The translations under genes were made by a program, and so were the position numbers. From NCBI RefSeq assembly GCF_964355755.1, contig NC_092675.1, positions 29,352,912-29,416,911 of the forward strand: a stretch of DNA of 64,000 bases, read 5' to 3'. The notes beneath the pieces are model-generated. The model searched no databases. It saw nothing but the letters and a program-made list of their open reading frames with translations, and was not told the origin of the DNA. Source of the stretch: Antedon mediterranea (taxonomy: Eukaryota > Echinodermata > Crinoidea > Comatulida > Antedonidae). This document shows positions 24,791 through 38,774 of this stretch, in pieces. Within the stretch, counting starts at the first letter, position 1. Each line of letters opens with the position of its first letter.

Positions 24791-26015
24791 GCAGGCCATT
24801 ATTATTTTTGCAAGTATTTTATATAATGTACCCTGTCAGTCAAGGTTGAGAGGAAATGAGGTTAACGTCCTTGACTTGCATCCTGGTTAGATGTTTGATT
24901 CAATAGGTCTTACCTGACTTTTTTGGTCAAAAGATAAAGATTTAAAAATTTTCTGCTGCGAGGAAATAACTGGCACTATAGTATAGTATGCTATAAGTAT
25001 TTGAAAAATATTAAGACAGTTTTTAGCTACAAATTTGCAATATTTGATGTTGGAGGTTCATAATCATAATTCATAATTCTTAATATTATGATGAACACTG
25101 ATAACGTATTGGATCATATGTTCCTATAAGATTAAAATTAATTTTATACTGTACTGTACAGTAACTTTAATTCCAATTTACTGTAGATCCTGACAATTTC
25201 CCCCTCCCCTCCCCACAATTTTAAAATTCTGGATCCTCCACTGGTACTATTAATACTACCAGTTATTTCGGTGGAATCGGCAACTCTTCAATTATATTTA
25301 TATTTATGTCAAAATAGTGAATACTACTTTGTTATGCAACATCTTTCATATAGTAGAATTTAATTAGATAATTCAGTTACCAAGATGATTGATAGCATAT
25401 GACATTATTGATGATGTAATCACACTTATTAAAAGATGAATGTTAAAATTTGAAGTGCTAAATTAATTATAATATAGAATTGTTCTTGGAAAAGGATTAT
25501 AAATGTTGGATTAGAACTATGGAATATATTATATTTAAATGATCTTTCAGGGCCCACCCACGCCACTTTAATTAATAATTTCTAATTTTGTAACTTAGAA
25601 TTAATCAAATATTAAAATTAAAATTGAATTATTGATTGATTGATTGATCACTTTCAGAATAAAAATTATATACAACAAACAATAACAAAATAAGAAAAAC
25701 ACACTAAAATATAAAATAGTATTTTCTACCATTTAGTGAAGAGATTTCAAAATTTATTTTATGCCCAATTTTAGAAAAACAAAATTTCTGATGGATGTTA
25801 ATAATAGATTACTAAATAAATAGAAATAATAAGTTGCGTTGCGTCCAAAATGATAACTAAGCTTTAGACTCACAGTAATCTGAGTATAGTACGGACATGT
25901 AGTAATTGAGAAGAAACATGGATGTACTGTACTTTTAACATCAATTGATCAAATACAATTTGTGTAGGGCAATATCCTGCATCTTTTAGTATGTACTGAA
26001 ATATATACAGTAACT

Positions 26016-26182
26016 AAAGCTCTGTCTACACTATCAAACTAGATTGACAAACAAAGTGTGATGTGCCCAAATATGGTGGTGATATGCCCAAATATGGTAG
26101 TGATTAACATCATCATGTCCATATAGGGACACATCACATTTTTTTGACACATAAAGTTTGATATAGTGTAGACAGAGCTTTT
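26016..26182. mobile_element. MITE M1 copy, full length
   Basis: Left AAAGCTCTGTCTACACTATC and right TAGTGTAGACAGAGCTTTTA with the doubled interior word CCCAAATATGGT. In CaMKII intron 2. Confidence 0.85.
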
Positions 26183-26493
26183 ATACTGTATGTATGGATA
26201 TTAAAAGTAATAAATATAATTGACCTAATAATTATATGTTGTGTTTAAAAACAAGCTATTATAATTTCCTGAATTGGTCAGTTGATCTGTATTTGGGAGA
26301 AAAACAAAATCTTGATACCGATAAAACCTGTAGGTGTGGAATTAGTAGGTTGTTCTTTGCTGCAATTTACTAGACCATGAGTTATGTACTGAATTAGATA
26401 GAGCTTAAGAATTTATATATTACACTCCTTGACTAATACTCATATCTAATGGTGTTTTGAAATGATTACCGTATTCACAAGTCACACAGGTCT

Positions 26494-26642
26494 ATAGCTC
26501 TGTCTAAAATATCAAACTAGCTTGACAAAAAAAAGTGTCTAAATATGGTAGTGATATGCCCAAATATGGTAGTGATATGACATCATCATGTCCATATGAG
26601 CACATCACATTTTTTGTCGTTTGATAGTATAGACAGAGCTTT
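26494..26642. mobile_element. MITE M1 copy, full length
   Basis: Left ATAGCTCTGTCTAAAATATC and right TTTGATAGTATAGACAGAGC; interior AAATATGGTAGTGATATG twice. Only about 310 bp from the preceding copy. Confidence 0.8.
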
Positions 26643-27235
26643 AATTAATACTTTAGGTCAAATTATAATTAACTCATTTCAATTCAACATCAACAAGGTA
26701 CAAATTACAAAACAAAGTCCTCACTTTTGCCCCTCTAATAAACATACAAATAAAAGTATAACATTAGGTACAATTAACATAAACAAAACAAGTACATGGT
26801 ATTAGCAAATTACAACAGACTGGTTTATTTAATATACATCAACAGCCAATTTACAGGATTTCTTAAACAGTAACATTTTAGAATAATATAATTACAATAT
26901 TACAAATAAATAGTATTGTACAAATCAAAACAAATAAGCTATATATATTTCAACATTTAATTATGTCGTCAAGAACCTTTTGCTTTTGAATAAATTTTAT
27001 TTAAATTAGAAACTTCGAACAAAACAATTATTCATACACTTGAATGGAGCATATTGTGAATTATATTTCTATTAAAGAAAGCATACTAAAATGAAATTTA
27101 TAAATAATAATCTTTTATTGTATATTGACTTTATAGAATTAAATTTATTTTGCATATTTGTACCATCTTAGACATAAATAGCCGTAGCAGCATGCTCTAA
27201 AGCCCATTATTAATTTTTATTGTAAAACGCTGTTG

Positions 27236-27295
27236 ATCGCTAACAGTAGGCTATAGCCGTTGTAAGCTAACAGTAGGCTTTAGCCGTTGTAAACC
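27236..27295. repeat. GCTAACAGTAGGCT direct repeat
   Basis: CTAACAGTAGGCTATAGCCG and CTAACAGTAGGCTTTAGCCG stand in direct repeat, about 27 bp apart. Confidence 0.6.
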
Positions 27296-27876
27296 TACTA
27301 TAGACTACTGTATCTACTCTACTGTATATTGCCTATTATGGTAGTATGAATTATGAATTATGAATTATAAAATTTTGCTTTTAGTTTAGAAATAATGGGT
27401 CAAAGAATTGCCTAAAAAGATTGTTTTTTGGCACAAATATAAACAAATTGCGCTATTATCTGACTGGAATTTAGGAACTCTAAAACCTATAATAGTAGTA
27501 GATTAGGTACTATTACTATTAGGTTTAAAAACACAAGGGTGCCTTTTTTGGGAATGACTATTTCTAGAAAATGGAGATATTTGATAAAATATGTCTTTTA
27601 GACCAATCTCAGTTGAATCTTGTCATCATTCTAGTCACTAATAGGTCAAAATATCTGTCTGTAATTGTAAAGGTATTGGCTAGTTATGATTGTAAACGCA
27701 CCAAACAAAATTAATAAATATGTTAAATAATTTCATCATGTAATAATTAATTTTATACGGTAATGTATTAATTTTTGTTGTTTTTTAATATGATTCTTTA
27801 CTAGCCCTAGGGTGTGATTAGTGGCTAAGTATAACATGTTTTACTACCCTGGAGATTTAATTTTTTTGCTGCCCTG

Positions 27877-28047
27877 GATAAAAATGTTCAGCATAATTAT
27901 TGCTGGCCTAGATAAAAATGTTCAGCATGATTATTGCTGGCCTAGATAAAAATTGTCAGCATGATTATTGCTTGCCCAGATAAAAATTTTCAGCATGATT
28001 ATTGCTAGCCTAGATAAAAAATGTCAGCATGATTATTGCTGGCCTAA
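27877..28047. repeat. 34-bp tandem repeat, 5 copies
   Basis: GATAAAAATGTTCAGCATGA plus TTATTGCTGGCCTA recurs at 27877, 27911, 27945, 27979 and 28013 with few changes. Confidence 0.9.
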
Positions 28048-29430
28048 TAGCAGTTCTTTTTTAAAATGAAGACCTGCATAGGTGATCCTCTTTAAAAATG
28101 GTTAATAAAAATAAAATAAACGTGGGACATAAATTATTTAGCTTTGAATTTAATTTCAAGTTAATCCCAGCTTTCATAAATTTACCATTATTTCTAAACC
28201 AAATTTTGGACAGATTTAATATCCTTATTATTTATTATTTATTCACCAGCCTACCATTTTGCAGACACAAATCAAAATGTCTAAAAAAATGTGAACAAGC
28301 AAGAGTACTTTAATTGTTGAAATTAAAGAAAATATATTTGCATAATACAAAACTGGCAATTTAGCAAGAATACACTTTGGTTTGTTACTGAATAATTAGC
28401 AAATGAATATGTATCTAATCATAATCAAAATATTCTTCCCATTCAACTCATATATACATTTATGTTCTAGCCACTTTACCATTTTCTTATAAAGATTTTG
28501 TAGAACCACCTTAATAATTATCATTATTTCTAAACCAATTTTTAACAGATTTAATATTATTTATTATTTTATTCACCAGCCTATCATATTGCAGACATTA
28601 TCAAAATGTCTAAAAAAAAACATACAAAACTGGTGAAATTGGTCACACAACACAAAATTGGTAATCAATTAGGATACGCTTTGTTGTGTTACTGTATAAT
28701 ATAGAAAATTAATAAGTACAATTATCATTATACTCATCAAAATATTCTCCCAACTCATAAACATTTATCATTTGTATAAATTCTATTAAACAAAAATCAA
28801 TTGATATTCCAAATGAATTGCTTATGGAGAGTTCACCTTCCAGAATTAGCATACTAATAAAACGGCCAAGTTTCCTGATGGCTTTATGAATATCAATTGT
28901 GTGGCTTTGACTGTTAATTTACAAACACACCGTATAATAACAAAACTGGTGGGAATATACGAGTCAATACAATATTATCAAGGCTGCCTTACTCGTCTAA
29001 TTTCACGCCGCCATTGTCTGTTTCAGTTAGTTGCTATGGTTACTGTTGACCTACGGATTAATTATCCCAGTAGCTGCTGGTATAGCACATCATTTAAAGT
29101 TTAATGTTAATGCAGATCATAAATTTAACAAAATAAAATTGCAAATTTGATTCAATAGTTGAAAACACTTTGTAATAAGTGAATATTAAGTTTAAGTATA
29201 AGTAAGCAACATTTGCTTTGAAGAATTTTCTGAAATCACATAATTTAGAAATAATATGATAATAATAATAATTATTCATATAATATTATGTACTAAATTA
29301 ATTTGTATTATTATTTATACCATTATCCATAACACATACTTTTTATATTTCTTTAATTTTTAATTATATAACATTAAAGAACAGGAAGGACAAATAAAAA
29401 CTGAATCAGCTATATTTCCTACACACACCT

Positions 29431-29597
29431 TAAGCTCTGTCTACACTATCAAACGTTATGTGACAAAAATACCATGAGCCTATATACTTGGATATGATGA
29501 TGGCATATTACTACCTACCATATATGGGCATATAACTACCATTTTTGGATACCTCACTTTTTTTGTAAAACTAGTTTTATAGTGTAGACAGAGTTTA
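29431..29597. mobile_element. MITE M1 copy, full length
   Basis: Left TAAGCTCTGTCTACACTATC and right ATAGTGTAGACAGAGTTTAA; interior more diverged than in most copies. Confidence 0.8.
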
Positions 29598-31312
29598 ACA
29601 GAAGAGATGGTGCACTCTACAGGTGGATTTCCCATTTCTTGCAACATGACAGAATTCCACATTTATCATGATGTTTAATTGAGATTGAATATTTAAAGCA
29701 TATGTAGTAGGTGTTATGGTTATACCATTATTCAAATTTGTCATGATTGTTTTACCAAACATTGGAAAAATATAAAAATGGTTTACGGTATTGTCCATAA
29801 GTATGGGAAAGATGTTCAACAATATTAATACTGGTATTCAACTAGTATTATGATTATGAGTAATAAACTGTGATATAGTTCATTGTAAATAAAGACATTA
29901 TAATCATTTTATGATAATGATTGTTATAATTAAAATGATGAAGCTGGAATAATGGTGAATTTACCACAAAAGAGAGAAAAGAAAATAAAACATTTTACTA
30001 CAGTGGTTTGGCTACACACACACAAAACACATATTGGTTTATTCACCTAATTATAATCTTTTCACTTATAATACATTGGTTCCTTAGTTACTATATCAAT
30101 GTTGCAACACCTTAGGCAAATGCAAGTAGGCAGGAAAATACACACACTAAAGGCTGAGAGACTGATTCAATGGGAACAATAGCATTGTTAAAAGACACTG
30201 TTATTATGGTGTTACTGTATACTTGTGCATAGTATAGGAATACTGTATATAATTAATTACTGTATGTATTACCTAATGAACTTCAAAATAAGCCTATTTT
30301 ATTATAGAAGAAAAATAAAAGAACAGAATTTAATTGAGATGGTTCCCAGTATTAAAAATTATTCAGGTATTAATAAATGATAAATTACAGTATATATTAT
30401 TATACAGACACAAGTATTAGAATATTTTTGGCATTGTCTCAATGTTTGTGCCATTCCTTTAGGCTACTAATATCAGACATTATACAGCAGAAGAAAAGGG
30501 AAACTATGGAGCGCCAGAAGTGCCTTTAATTGAACGGTTTGCATTAATAATTAAAGTAAAGTTTGCAATTATAATTCAATAAGTAACTTCTTTTTAGACT
30601 ATACCCTCCGTTTTTTTAATAGATATTTTTTGCCTACAAATAATAATGTATGGTATCTTTATAATGTACAGTACAGTTAGTACAGTAATAGAGCATGTAG
30701 ATGACTACCACAAATTATATATTGTCACTCTGTTTTTCTTCACATCATATCTTATTTTTCTTCTAATTGGAAAATGTCAAAACTACATCAGTCATATGTT
30801 TATTTTGTCAATTTTCCCTGCCTTTGTTATGTTGTGAAAATGATTAAGATAGACTTGCAGTAGATTTAAAATGAAAAATTGATAATTACAAGATTTTCAA
30901 CCCAAGACTGATAATATGATTATAAAATGCAAAATTATATGTCGTAAAAATTTATGCATACCATAACATTTTAAAATGGTTTATTATTGTCTGATTTTAA
31001 ATGTTTTCATATTATAAGCCCTATACAAATATGAGTCCATTTTCTACTCCTCAACTTTTAGTAATTTGAATTTGATTCATGTGTGTAATTGCTACTTAGT
31101 ACATTGTATCCCTCCTTACCATCAGTATGTGCTGATTAACCTATCTACACCTAAAACATGAAATGTTATAGTGTAGATACAGTAGCACTAATGTGTATTT
31201 AATATATTATCATGTTATGTTTTTTTTCTTAAGTAGTAGTATTCCCAATAATTATTGACAAATGATATAGGTGAAATACTGCCACTGCCACAACAAAAGA
31301 CTCTTTAATGTT

Positions 31313-31966
31313 CAGCCCACGAAATTCAGAAAAAAGAAGGTCGGCAAAAAATTGCCGACCTTAAATTCGCCAAGGTCGGCAGTCTCGGCAGTTCTAAAAA
31401 TAGAAAATTCACCCCAAGCAAGGCCTAAACCTCTTGCTAACCTAAAAGGCCTAGCTAGGCCTAGCCTCCCTAGCTATATGTTATGCAAAAAGAACTAGCA
31501 AAATTAACTAAAATATAAAAACCTAACACTAAAATCTACAAGATAAATTCTATTTGATAATTAATTGCTGAACATCATGGTTCTGGAGCTAGCCGTACAC
31601 AGAGCATAGTTGCTTGCTTGGCATAACAGGGTATTCCCCTACACAGGTCTGTGGCGCGCAGCGCTGTGCCCAGCCAGCTTGGTTGATAGGAAAGCATGCA
31701 GCTCACACACAAAATGATGTAATGGTTGAGTGAATTCAGGGATCATCTTAATTCCATGGTTTGTTAACTAAACACAACATGGTGGTGAATATGCCTGTTA
31801 AAATTTCAATGATACGATCCCTTAAAGTACCATGTTGTTGCTAGGAGGCTTGAAAGGAGGGATCTAGCCTAGTTTCTAGGTCGGCAATCTCTTGCCGTCC
31901 TCTGACAATTTAAGGTCGGCAATAAGGTCGGCAATTGCCGATTGCCGACGTGAAATTCGTGGGCTG
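31313..31966. mobile_element. 654-bp inverted-repeat element with AATGTT duplications
   Basis: The ends CAGCCCACGAAATTCA and TGAAATTCGTGGGCTG are perfect 16-bp inverted repeats. They are flanked by identical 6-bp AATGTT at 31307-31312 and 31967-31972. Subterminal copies of AAGGTCGGCAA and its complement cluster at both ends, as transposase-binding sites often do. No transposase ORF. The 6-bp duplication does not fit TA-type families; the superfamily is uncertain. Confidence 0.8.
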
Positions 31967-32169
31967 AATGTTGTTGATTGATTGCTTGCCTGAAAGTAAT
32001 AAATAGATATAGCTAATACGTGGGTTTAGGCTCCTAACATAAGTATTGTCATGTGAGTTGATGTTATTAGTTGTAGTAATTGTTGTTTCATTCTATTTCA
32101 ACTGTCTTGCTATTTAATTAAGATTGTCATAAATACGATAAAATAACAAGATTGTAGTAGACAGTTTAT

Positions 32170-32465
32170 ATTATAGATGTACTGTACATCTACTAGATTG
32201 TTGAATAGATGAAGCAAAGTGATGCCAAAAGGAGAGAGATTGAGTAAAATACAGTGTGTGCGTTTAACGTAGGGGTATTGCGTATAAATTGATGTACTGT
32301 ACATCTACTAGATTGTCAACTAGATAGAAGAAAGGTGATGCCAAAAGGAGAGAGATTGAGTAAAATACAGTGCGTGTGTTAATACATTGGGGCATTGACG
32401 TATTATGTATAAATTGATCTACTGTAGGCCTACATCTACCATATTGTCAACAAGCAAGGTGAGCA
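32170..32465. repeat. About 117-bp degenerate tandem repeat, 2.5 copies
   Basis: GATGTACTGTACATCTACTA followed by GATTGT, GTGATGCCAAAAGGAGAGAG and AGTAAAATACAGTG occurs at 32176 and 32291, with a partial third copy at 32415. The first word is itself a near-palindrome (TGTACTGTACA). Confidence 0.8.
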
Positions 32466-35400
32466 AATACAGTAGGTGCGGGTATAAATTGGGCATTGGC
32501 TGCATATTCCTGTGTCTTCCATACGTATAGAATCCTTTTTTCAACTTTGTCCTATAAGTCTGCTCTCTAGACAGTCTAATATTGATAATACCTCAAAGTT
32601 TATCTTCAACCATAAAAGCTTTTAACACATGTAAAACTACTTTAGATATTACCAGGTCATAGATCATAACTTCACATACACCACAAAGTAGACACATTGT
32701 TAAAAAAACAAAAACTCAATTTTGAATTACAATAATAATAGACATGAAGTTATTTCAATATTGCATATTGTTCTACAAAACTTACTGTAGAAGCCTAAAA
32801 GTTGATTTAATCTATAGATTGGCAGCAGTGTACTGTTAACTAATTCATGGACAATATACTTAAACTTAAAAAAGGTACACTAAAAGATATCTAATTCAGG
32901 ATTTTGACAAACACTGACGAAATTCTACAAAAAATACCATTCTTATAGACATTAACACAGGAAAATTGTACTGTAACATTGATTTTTAACGAAGTCCACA
33001 AATTGGGACATAATTACATCCGATTAGTTAATAGAATGCATGACGCACCCCTGGTAAACAGTGAATTACCAATTGCGCAGGGTATTTTGTGATGAGTTTA
33101 AAACGCATCAAGTCCGTTAAAAACGCAACAAATCTGTTAAAATTTGTCAAATTCGTTAACATTATGTAAACCTCCCAAAATTGTTAATCTTTTTCACAAT
33201 GTGATTATATTCAATATTATACTAATATCACCATATGTTTACATCCATTCACAATTATAAACCGCTTGCAACCTTGTAACGTGTAACAATTAATATTGAT
33301 GGTCAGTTCCTTTTAATTATATGATTAGTGGTCAGTGTTGTGCTTAAATGATCTAATAAGTACATGCTGTCATAAATTAAATCATCAGATAACTTACTTA
33401 TTCGCCAAGCAGTCAAGAGGTTTTGTCAGACATCAAATGCTGCATTTGTGTCTTCAACATTTATTGAAATATAAAACAATATTACAGTAAAAAATATGTT
33501 TTACAGTATATACACCTAAGATAAAGATATTAAATTATTTTTTTTAACCTAGCTGGACAAAAGGTTTATCTACCTAATATAATTCTATGTGGTCACTCAG
33601 TGCTATTATTAGAAATGGACATCGATGTCAATGGTGGAAGTGATCTTAATATATGAATCTCAGGATGAATCTTTTCAATACTGAGATTCATTACATTTTG
33701 AGTTTAGATTTATTGCACCAGTCAAGAATCAGTATGGATGTTTAAAAGTCAAAGGTCAATTTTGAAAAAATACAATCTGTTAAATTAAACACCTATGAAT
33801 CAAAATTTTGTATTTGTGCAGTTTTATTTGTGATTATTAATTTTTTAAATTTTTTTCATTTCATTTAATGTCAACTACATCCAATAGCCAGAAATCGCCA
33901 ATTATAGGATATAATATTAAATAACCCTTAATCCAAATTCTGTAACAGAAATCCAAATTCTACATGTACATTAAATAACTACAAATGCAAAGTGTAATTC
34001 TCCAGTGCAGTTTGATGCAATGATAATAATTAAACTCTATACACAATGATTCCTATAGGGATTATGTTAAATATGTTAATCTTTGTTTTGATTACATATA
34101 GCAATATTTAAGTTTCATATTATTTACATAATTTTTGTTTTTGTTTTCTTTTTTTCCATTTATTTATTTTCCACACATTGAACAAAAAAGAAAAGATATT
34201 TATACTTTGAAAAAAAAAATTCTATTAAAAGCAACAATGAATAGGGTTGCCATACTTCAAAAAAAAAAAAAAAATGGGCTTGTATGAAGGTAAAAATCAA
34301 TTATCAATTCAATTCAATAAAACTAAAATAGCTATGAATATTAAAACATAAATTAAGAAAGAGCTTGAGGCTTAAAAAATATATTAATATCACTATCGTA
34401 TAATACCACTGACTCATGTTTGTTTTCTTATTTTTCATCATGACAGTGTTGTTAATATAGTTCGTTCAGCAGAAATGTAGACAAGATGACGTTTTTGCTA
34501 TCTATCACAGTGTACATTAAAGATGTATTATCCCCCAAAATCATGAAAGATAAAGATTTATAAAATCAGACTTTTGATAGCCCATTTTGTAGTTTTAATG
34601 TTAATACTTCTATAGAAAAAACCAACAAAAATAATTGTGATATGTAACTACAAACAATTAGTATTATTAGTTTAATTTAAACAGGGAGATGTACAATAAA
34701 TTGTACATCTTCCTGATTTGAAAGACATGAAAATAAATTTAAATCATGTATTAATTTTAATAATATTACATTTCATGTTGGTCATCTAAAGAGCAGCAGC
34801 TTGTAAATGTAATTAAAATCTAATAAACATTGTGACCAATTCTCATAACATGTTATTATTAACTACTACAATACTGCATATTCTATTATGTTATTGTTAA
34901 GCCGGTTAACTTCTGTTTTCAGTCTCCACGGAGCAGAAATCCTCATGAACATTGATTTAAAATTCTAAATAGTCTATTTTACATCATTTACATGTGGAAT
35001 GTTCCATTTTCTGACATGGATATTTTCTATATAAAAAATACTAATTTAGCTTCTGTATGACAATTTTCTAGGTTTCCCACAAATATTATGTTAATTATTT
35101 GAGTGAGAATACAAAATCAAGGTTATATAAATGTCAAACAACCATAGGCCTATATAGACATTACTATCAAATTGGTTTACTACATTTATAATTATTACTA
35201 AATTGATAAATATTATTAAAACATTTATTTAGTATTCATTTTATTTGAAAGACAAATAAAGAGAAATTAGAACAAGGGGTGTATATTTCACACATGTATG
35301 TTGTTTTGGTAATTTTATTTATTTTTTATTTTTATTTAATTCATTCAAAATATAGATAATAATTAAATCTAAGATTACAAAACCATAATATAACATAAAT

Positions 35401-35649
35401 TAAAAGATGTCAATTCTGTTAAAAAATCAAAATCAAACTAATACAGTAAGTTTCTTTCATTTGACCAGTTTTAAAATAAAGCAAGATTAAAGGAGATTTA
35501 TCCAGTTACAGTGGATTAGATGAAAGGGATTATATCAAAGGTTTAAATGAATAATTATTATTTTATTATTCATCTTGAATTGTAGCAACATAGTCGGTTG
35601 TAAAATAATTAGGATGACAATTTGTGAGAAATATCATTTGAACCAGGCA

Positions 35650-36050
35650 TTGTGAAAATGTAGCAAAGTGGAGTGCCTGGAAATTGTGAATTGTACAACC
35701 CTGGGAGCAGTGATGGAGACCCTGGGAATTGTTGACTATGAAAAATATAGCAAAGGATAGAGAGCCTGGAAATTGTGAATTGTACAACCCTGGAGAGTAG
35801 TAATGGGGACCCTGGGAATTGTGAAGTATGGAAAATGTAGCAAAGGATGGAGAGCCTGGAAATTGTGAATTGTACAACCCTGGAGAGTAGTAATGGGGAC
35901 CCTGGGAATTGTGAAGTATGGAAAATGTAGCAGAAATTGTGAATTGTACAACCCTGGAAAGTGGTGATGAGGACCCTGGGAATTGTTAACTATGGACAAT
36001 TTGGAGAGCCTGGGAAGTCTGAATTGTAGGACCCTGGATAGTAGTAATGC
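35650..36050. repeat. 90-bp minisatellite, about 4.5 copies
   Basis: Units of GAGAGCCTGGAAATTGTGAA, TTGTACAACCCTGGAGAG and GGACCCTGGGAATTGTGAAG; two adjacent copies are exactly 90 bp apart (35760, 35850) and others are shortened. Ninety is a multiple of three, so minus-strand ORFs here are artefacts. Confidence 0.85.
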
Positions 36051-36915
36051 CCTAGGCATAAATGAAATGTGGAAGATATAGGAAAGAGAGACATTAGAGC
36101 TATGGACTTTATAAACATAGTTTCTTCTTTAAAATCTTTGCGATAATTATAATATCATCAGAGGTAAAATTAATGTTTTTGTGAACTGTTAATTGTTTTT
36201 ATACTGTATGCTTGATATGGGTGTATATTTTATAACATCAATGATATCACTTTTGACTAATTTTGTTTTCGGCAATAAATATAACAATAATATCTAAATT
36301 ATTACACGTAATAATGAAATAATGACGTCTGCTTCTTGCGTCATCTTTTAAAATATTAAACATCATCCCACGTTTTTAACTCAAACCGTTTTTCTAAATT
36401 AAAACCTTTAAGCTCATAGCATTAATAATTACTTGCTATAAACCATTCCAAAAATTATTACCAAGAATTTAAATTTAGTTAAGAAACTATGTTTTTTTTA
36501 TAAAAATTATGATGTTAATGAACTTATAAATTTGCTATTGGCGAATAAACTTGAGATTTACTTCGACTTGAAATTAAATTAAGAAACTTTTTAGCTTTTC
36601 AATTATTGAAATTATATCCTTGGGAGATTCTCCTCAGGTTTGTGGACATAGTCTATAAAAAACATGCAGTCAGATTAAGATAAAATGAATGATATCGCAA
36701 AATGTACATCAATGTTTGTGGCATGAAACTACTCGTAATATAATAATCAGATGAAATTTATTTATTTTATTTCAACAATATTTAAATTTATTCAGTATAT
36801 TAATTTATTCAATATTTGTTTATTTTCTTTTTACATACCGTACTACTAATACTATAGTAAAAAAATTATTATTTGATCTGTGAATTGTATTTTGATGGTT
36901 ATTTAAGCTTTTATG

Positions 36916-36978
36916 AAACCTCTATGGTCTAATGGTTTAGCAATTGTCTTAGAAGAAGTTGCAGGTTCGATTTCCTTT
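36916..36978 (+). mobile_element. tRNA-derived SINE head (tRNA-like)
   Basis: Box-A-like TGGTCTAATGG and box-B-like GGTTCGATTTCC are correctly spaced, but the acceptor and T stems do not pair. A degenerate tRNA-related SINE is more likely than a tRNA gene. Confidence 0.4.
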
Positions 36979-38147
36979 TTTTTGGTTTTTGGTATTTTGA
37001 TTAAAAGTTTATTGTGTAATTTTTTTTTTGTACAATTTTAAAATATTAACGATAAATTATAGATACTTCAAGAATGTTTGATAATTATTTCCTTTTATTT
37101 TACCGATCATCTTGACATTTCTTAAATCAGTCACATATTTGGAAGGAAGAAAGCATCGTTGATATTTATCAGATGAATTTTTACAAATCACACAAAGACT
37201 ATTCATTGATTTTTTGATCTTAAAGCTTCTGTTTTTGTGTTCATTATTAATATTAATTAAGATACACGGATGAGAGAGATTATTTTTGTGCTGATGACAT
37301 AGTAGTAATTGCCGTACAGAGTTGTTGTGATGCTGCATAGATGGATACTTATCTTAATGCGTTTGACAGTCTTTATACTGTAGTAAAAAAGCCAAACTTA
37401 AATTATTTCTAATAGCGAAAGTTATGTATTGTGATTTTATTTTTGAAAATACAATATAGAAATGTTGTATTTTATTATTCCTATTGTTTTGTATAAAGTG
37501 ATCCAAGTGGTACAATAACTTATTTCTAAAAACTATATAAATTTAAAGAACATTAAATATTTTTATTGCATAATTATATAATATGTACGCTTCATTGTCA
37601 TTACATTGTACTAATTTATTCCTGTCGTTGGCAAGGAACAATCGTACCTCGTTTCTTTATATACTGTGATAGGACTCTCAGTACTACAGTATGTACAGAG
37701 ATAGTGTACATCAAATGGATTGAAGGAAATATTATTGCAGTACAAGCAAATGATAATGTAAAAATCAATCAATTAATTATTAAGAACATTTTTAAAAGAC
37801 AACAAAAGTTTTTAAAATAATGTTGGTTAAAATTGAATGTGTTTTAAAGGATGCTTAAATTAAATTAAGTTTATTTGTTTTCCAAATACCAGTAGATACA
37901 CTACTGAATAATTTCAAATTATATGATAAACCTTTTGTGAATTTGACATTTTAATTATTTGATTGATAAATTTTCAAGAATCTGACTATTTGAAGTTACG
38001 TATACTCGTATTATTTGTTCAGGAACAATGAATAGAGTAAATAACATAAACTTTATTTTTACTCGGTAGGTTGTACCACAAAGAAATAAACTCAATTTAT
38101 ATTTGTCATAAATGTATAAAAACACCTCATTTTGTTCTTTTTAACAG

Positions 38148-38207
38148 ATTTGCACAAATTGCAAAGAGAAGAGAGAATTTGCCGCCAGCTTAGACATAAC
38201 AACATTG
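38148..38207 (+). CDS. CAMK2: CaMKII exon 3 (C-helix region)
   Basis: A 60-bp exon lies between a TTTTTAACAG acceptor and a GTAAGT donor. Joined to exon 2 it reads DLHKLQREERICRQLRHNNI, corresponding to [20 protein letters not shown] in vertebrates. The glutamate of REE/REA is the conserved C-helix residue that pairs with the ATP-site lysine. Length (60 bp) and phase (ends on the first base of a valine codon) agree with my recollection of the vertebrate third exon. The expected next exon (about 55 bp, RLHDSI...) is not found before position 64,000, so the gene is partial here. Confidence 0.95.
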
Positions 38208-38619
38208 GTAAGTTTGTTACAAAACCTCAACCTGACCTCCTTCTACATGTTCCCTCTAGAGCCTGATGCAGAATTACCTTTATTCTGAATTTGATAAAAT
38301 TCTATGATTGATATCAATTGAACTATTCCAATCGAACATCTACAATAGTGCAGACCTCCCAGTTTTTTTTATTGATCTCCACCTACTGTACAAGTTCAAA
38401 TGTGCAATTTCCTAATTGTTTTCGATATAAAAATTGCCACGCATGCCCCATTCGGAAGTCCCTTTACATGTTTACTAGCAGTACTAATGGAAGATATTTT
38501 TTAATATGCCCTCTATGTTTGGATGTAGTTTGATAACAGTTATAATGCCCTCTATGAGTTCGTCATGCAGAAGAGAATGTCAATTTTCAGATTCACAGAT
38601 TCAACTGTCTGTGCTAATC

Positions 38620-38740
38620 CACAGCCTAGTCCACAGCCTAATCTACATCCTAGTCCACATCCTAGTCCACAGCCTAGTCCACAGCCTAGTCCACAGCCTA
38701 GTCCACAGCCTAGTCCACAGCCTAGTCCACAGCCTAATCC
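38620..38740. repeat. 12-bp minisatellite CCTAGTCCACAG
   Basis: About ten copies of CCTAGTCCACAG, with CCTAATCCACAG and CCTAGTCCACAT variants. The apparent Pro-Ser-Gln or Gly-Leu-Gly-Cys ORFs are repeat artefacts. Located about 400 bp after CaMKII exon 3. Confidence 0.95.
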
Positions 38741-38774
38741 AGACAAAAACATGTGTATGACTCTTACATATTTC

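Larger units (their letters stand above)
12612..38147 (+). other. CaMKII intron 2, 25.5 kb, transposon-rich
   Basis: No protein-coding exon is supportable inside it. Contents, each annotated separately: MITE M1 copies, an ATC microsatellite, a transposon with a 57-bp satellite arm, a 5S-headed SINE in a MITE, a 654-bp inverted-repeat element, several minisatellites and a tRNA-like SINE relic. A long early intron is common in animal CaMKII genes. An alternative first exon cannot be excluded. Confidence 0.8.

Noticed and set aside
31271-31498. 75-codon plus-strand ORF
   Set aside because: Overlaps the terminal region of the 654-bp inverted-repeat element.
36916-36978. Functional tRNA gene
   Set aside because: Box A and B are present but the acceptor and T stems do not pair.
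37057-37338. Minus-strand 93-codon ORF
   Set aside because: AT-driven composition (Asn/Lys/Ile), no splice context, no recognisable domain; inside CaMKII intron 2.
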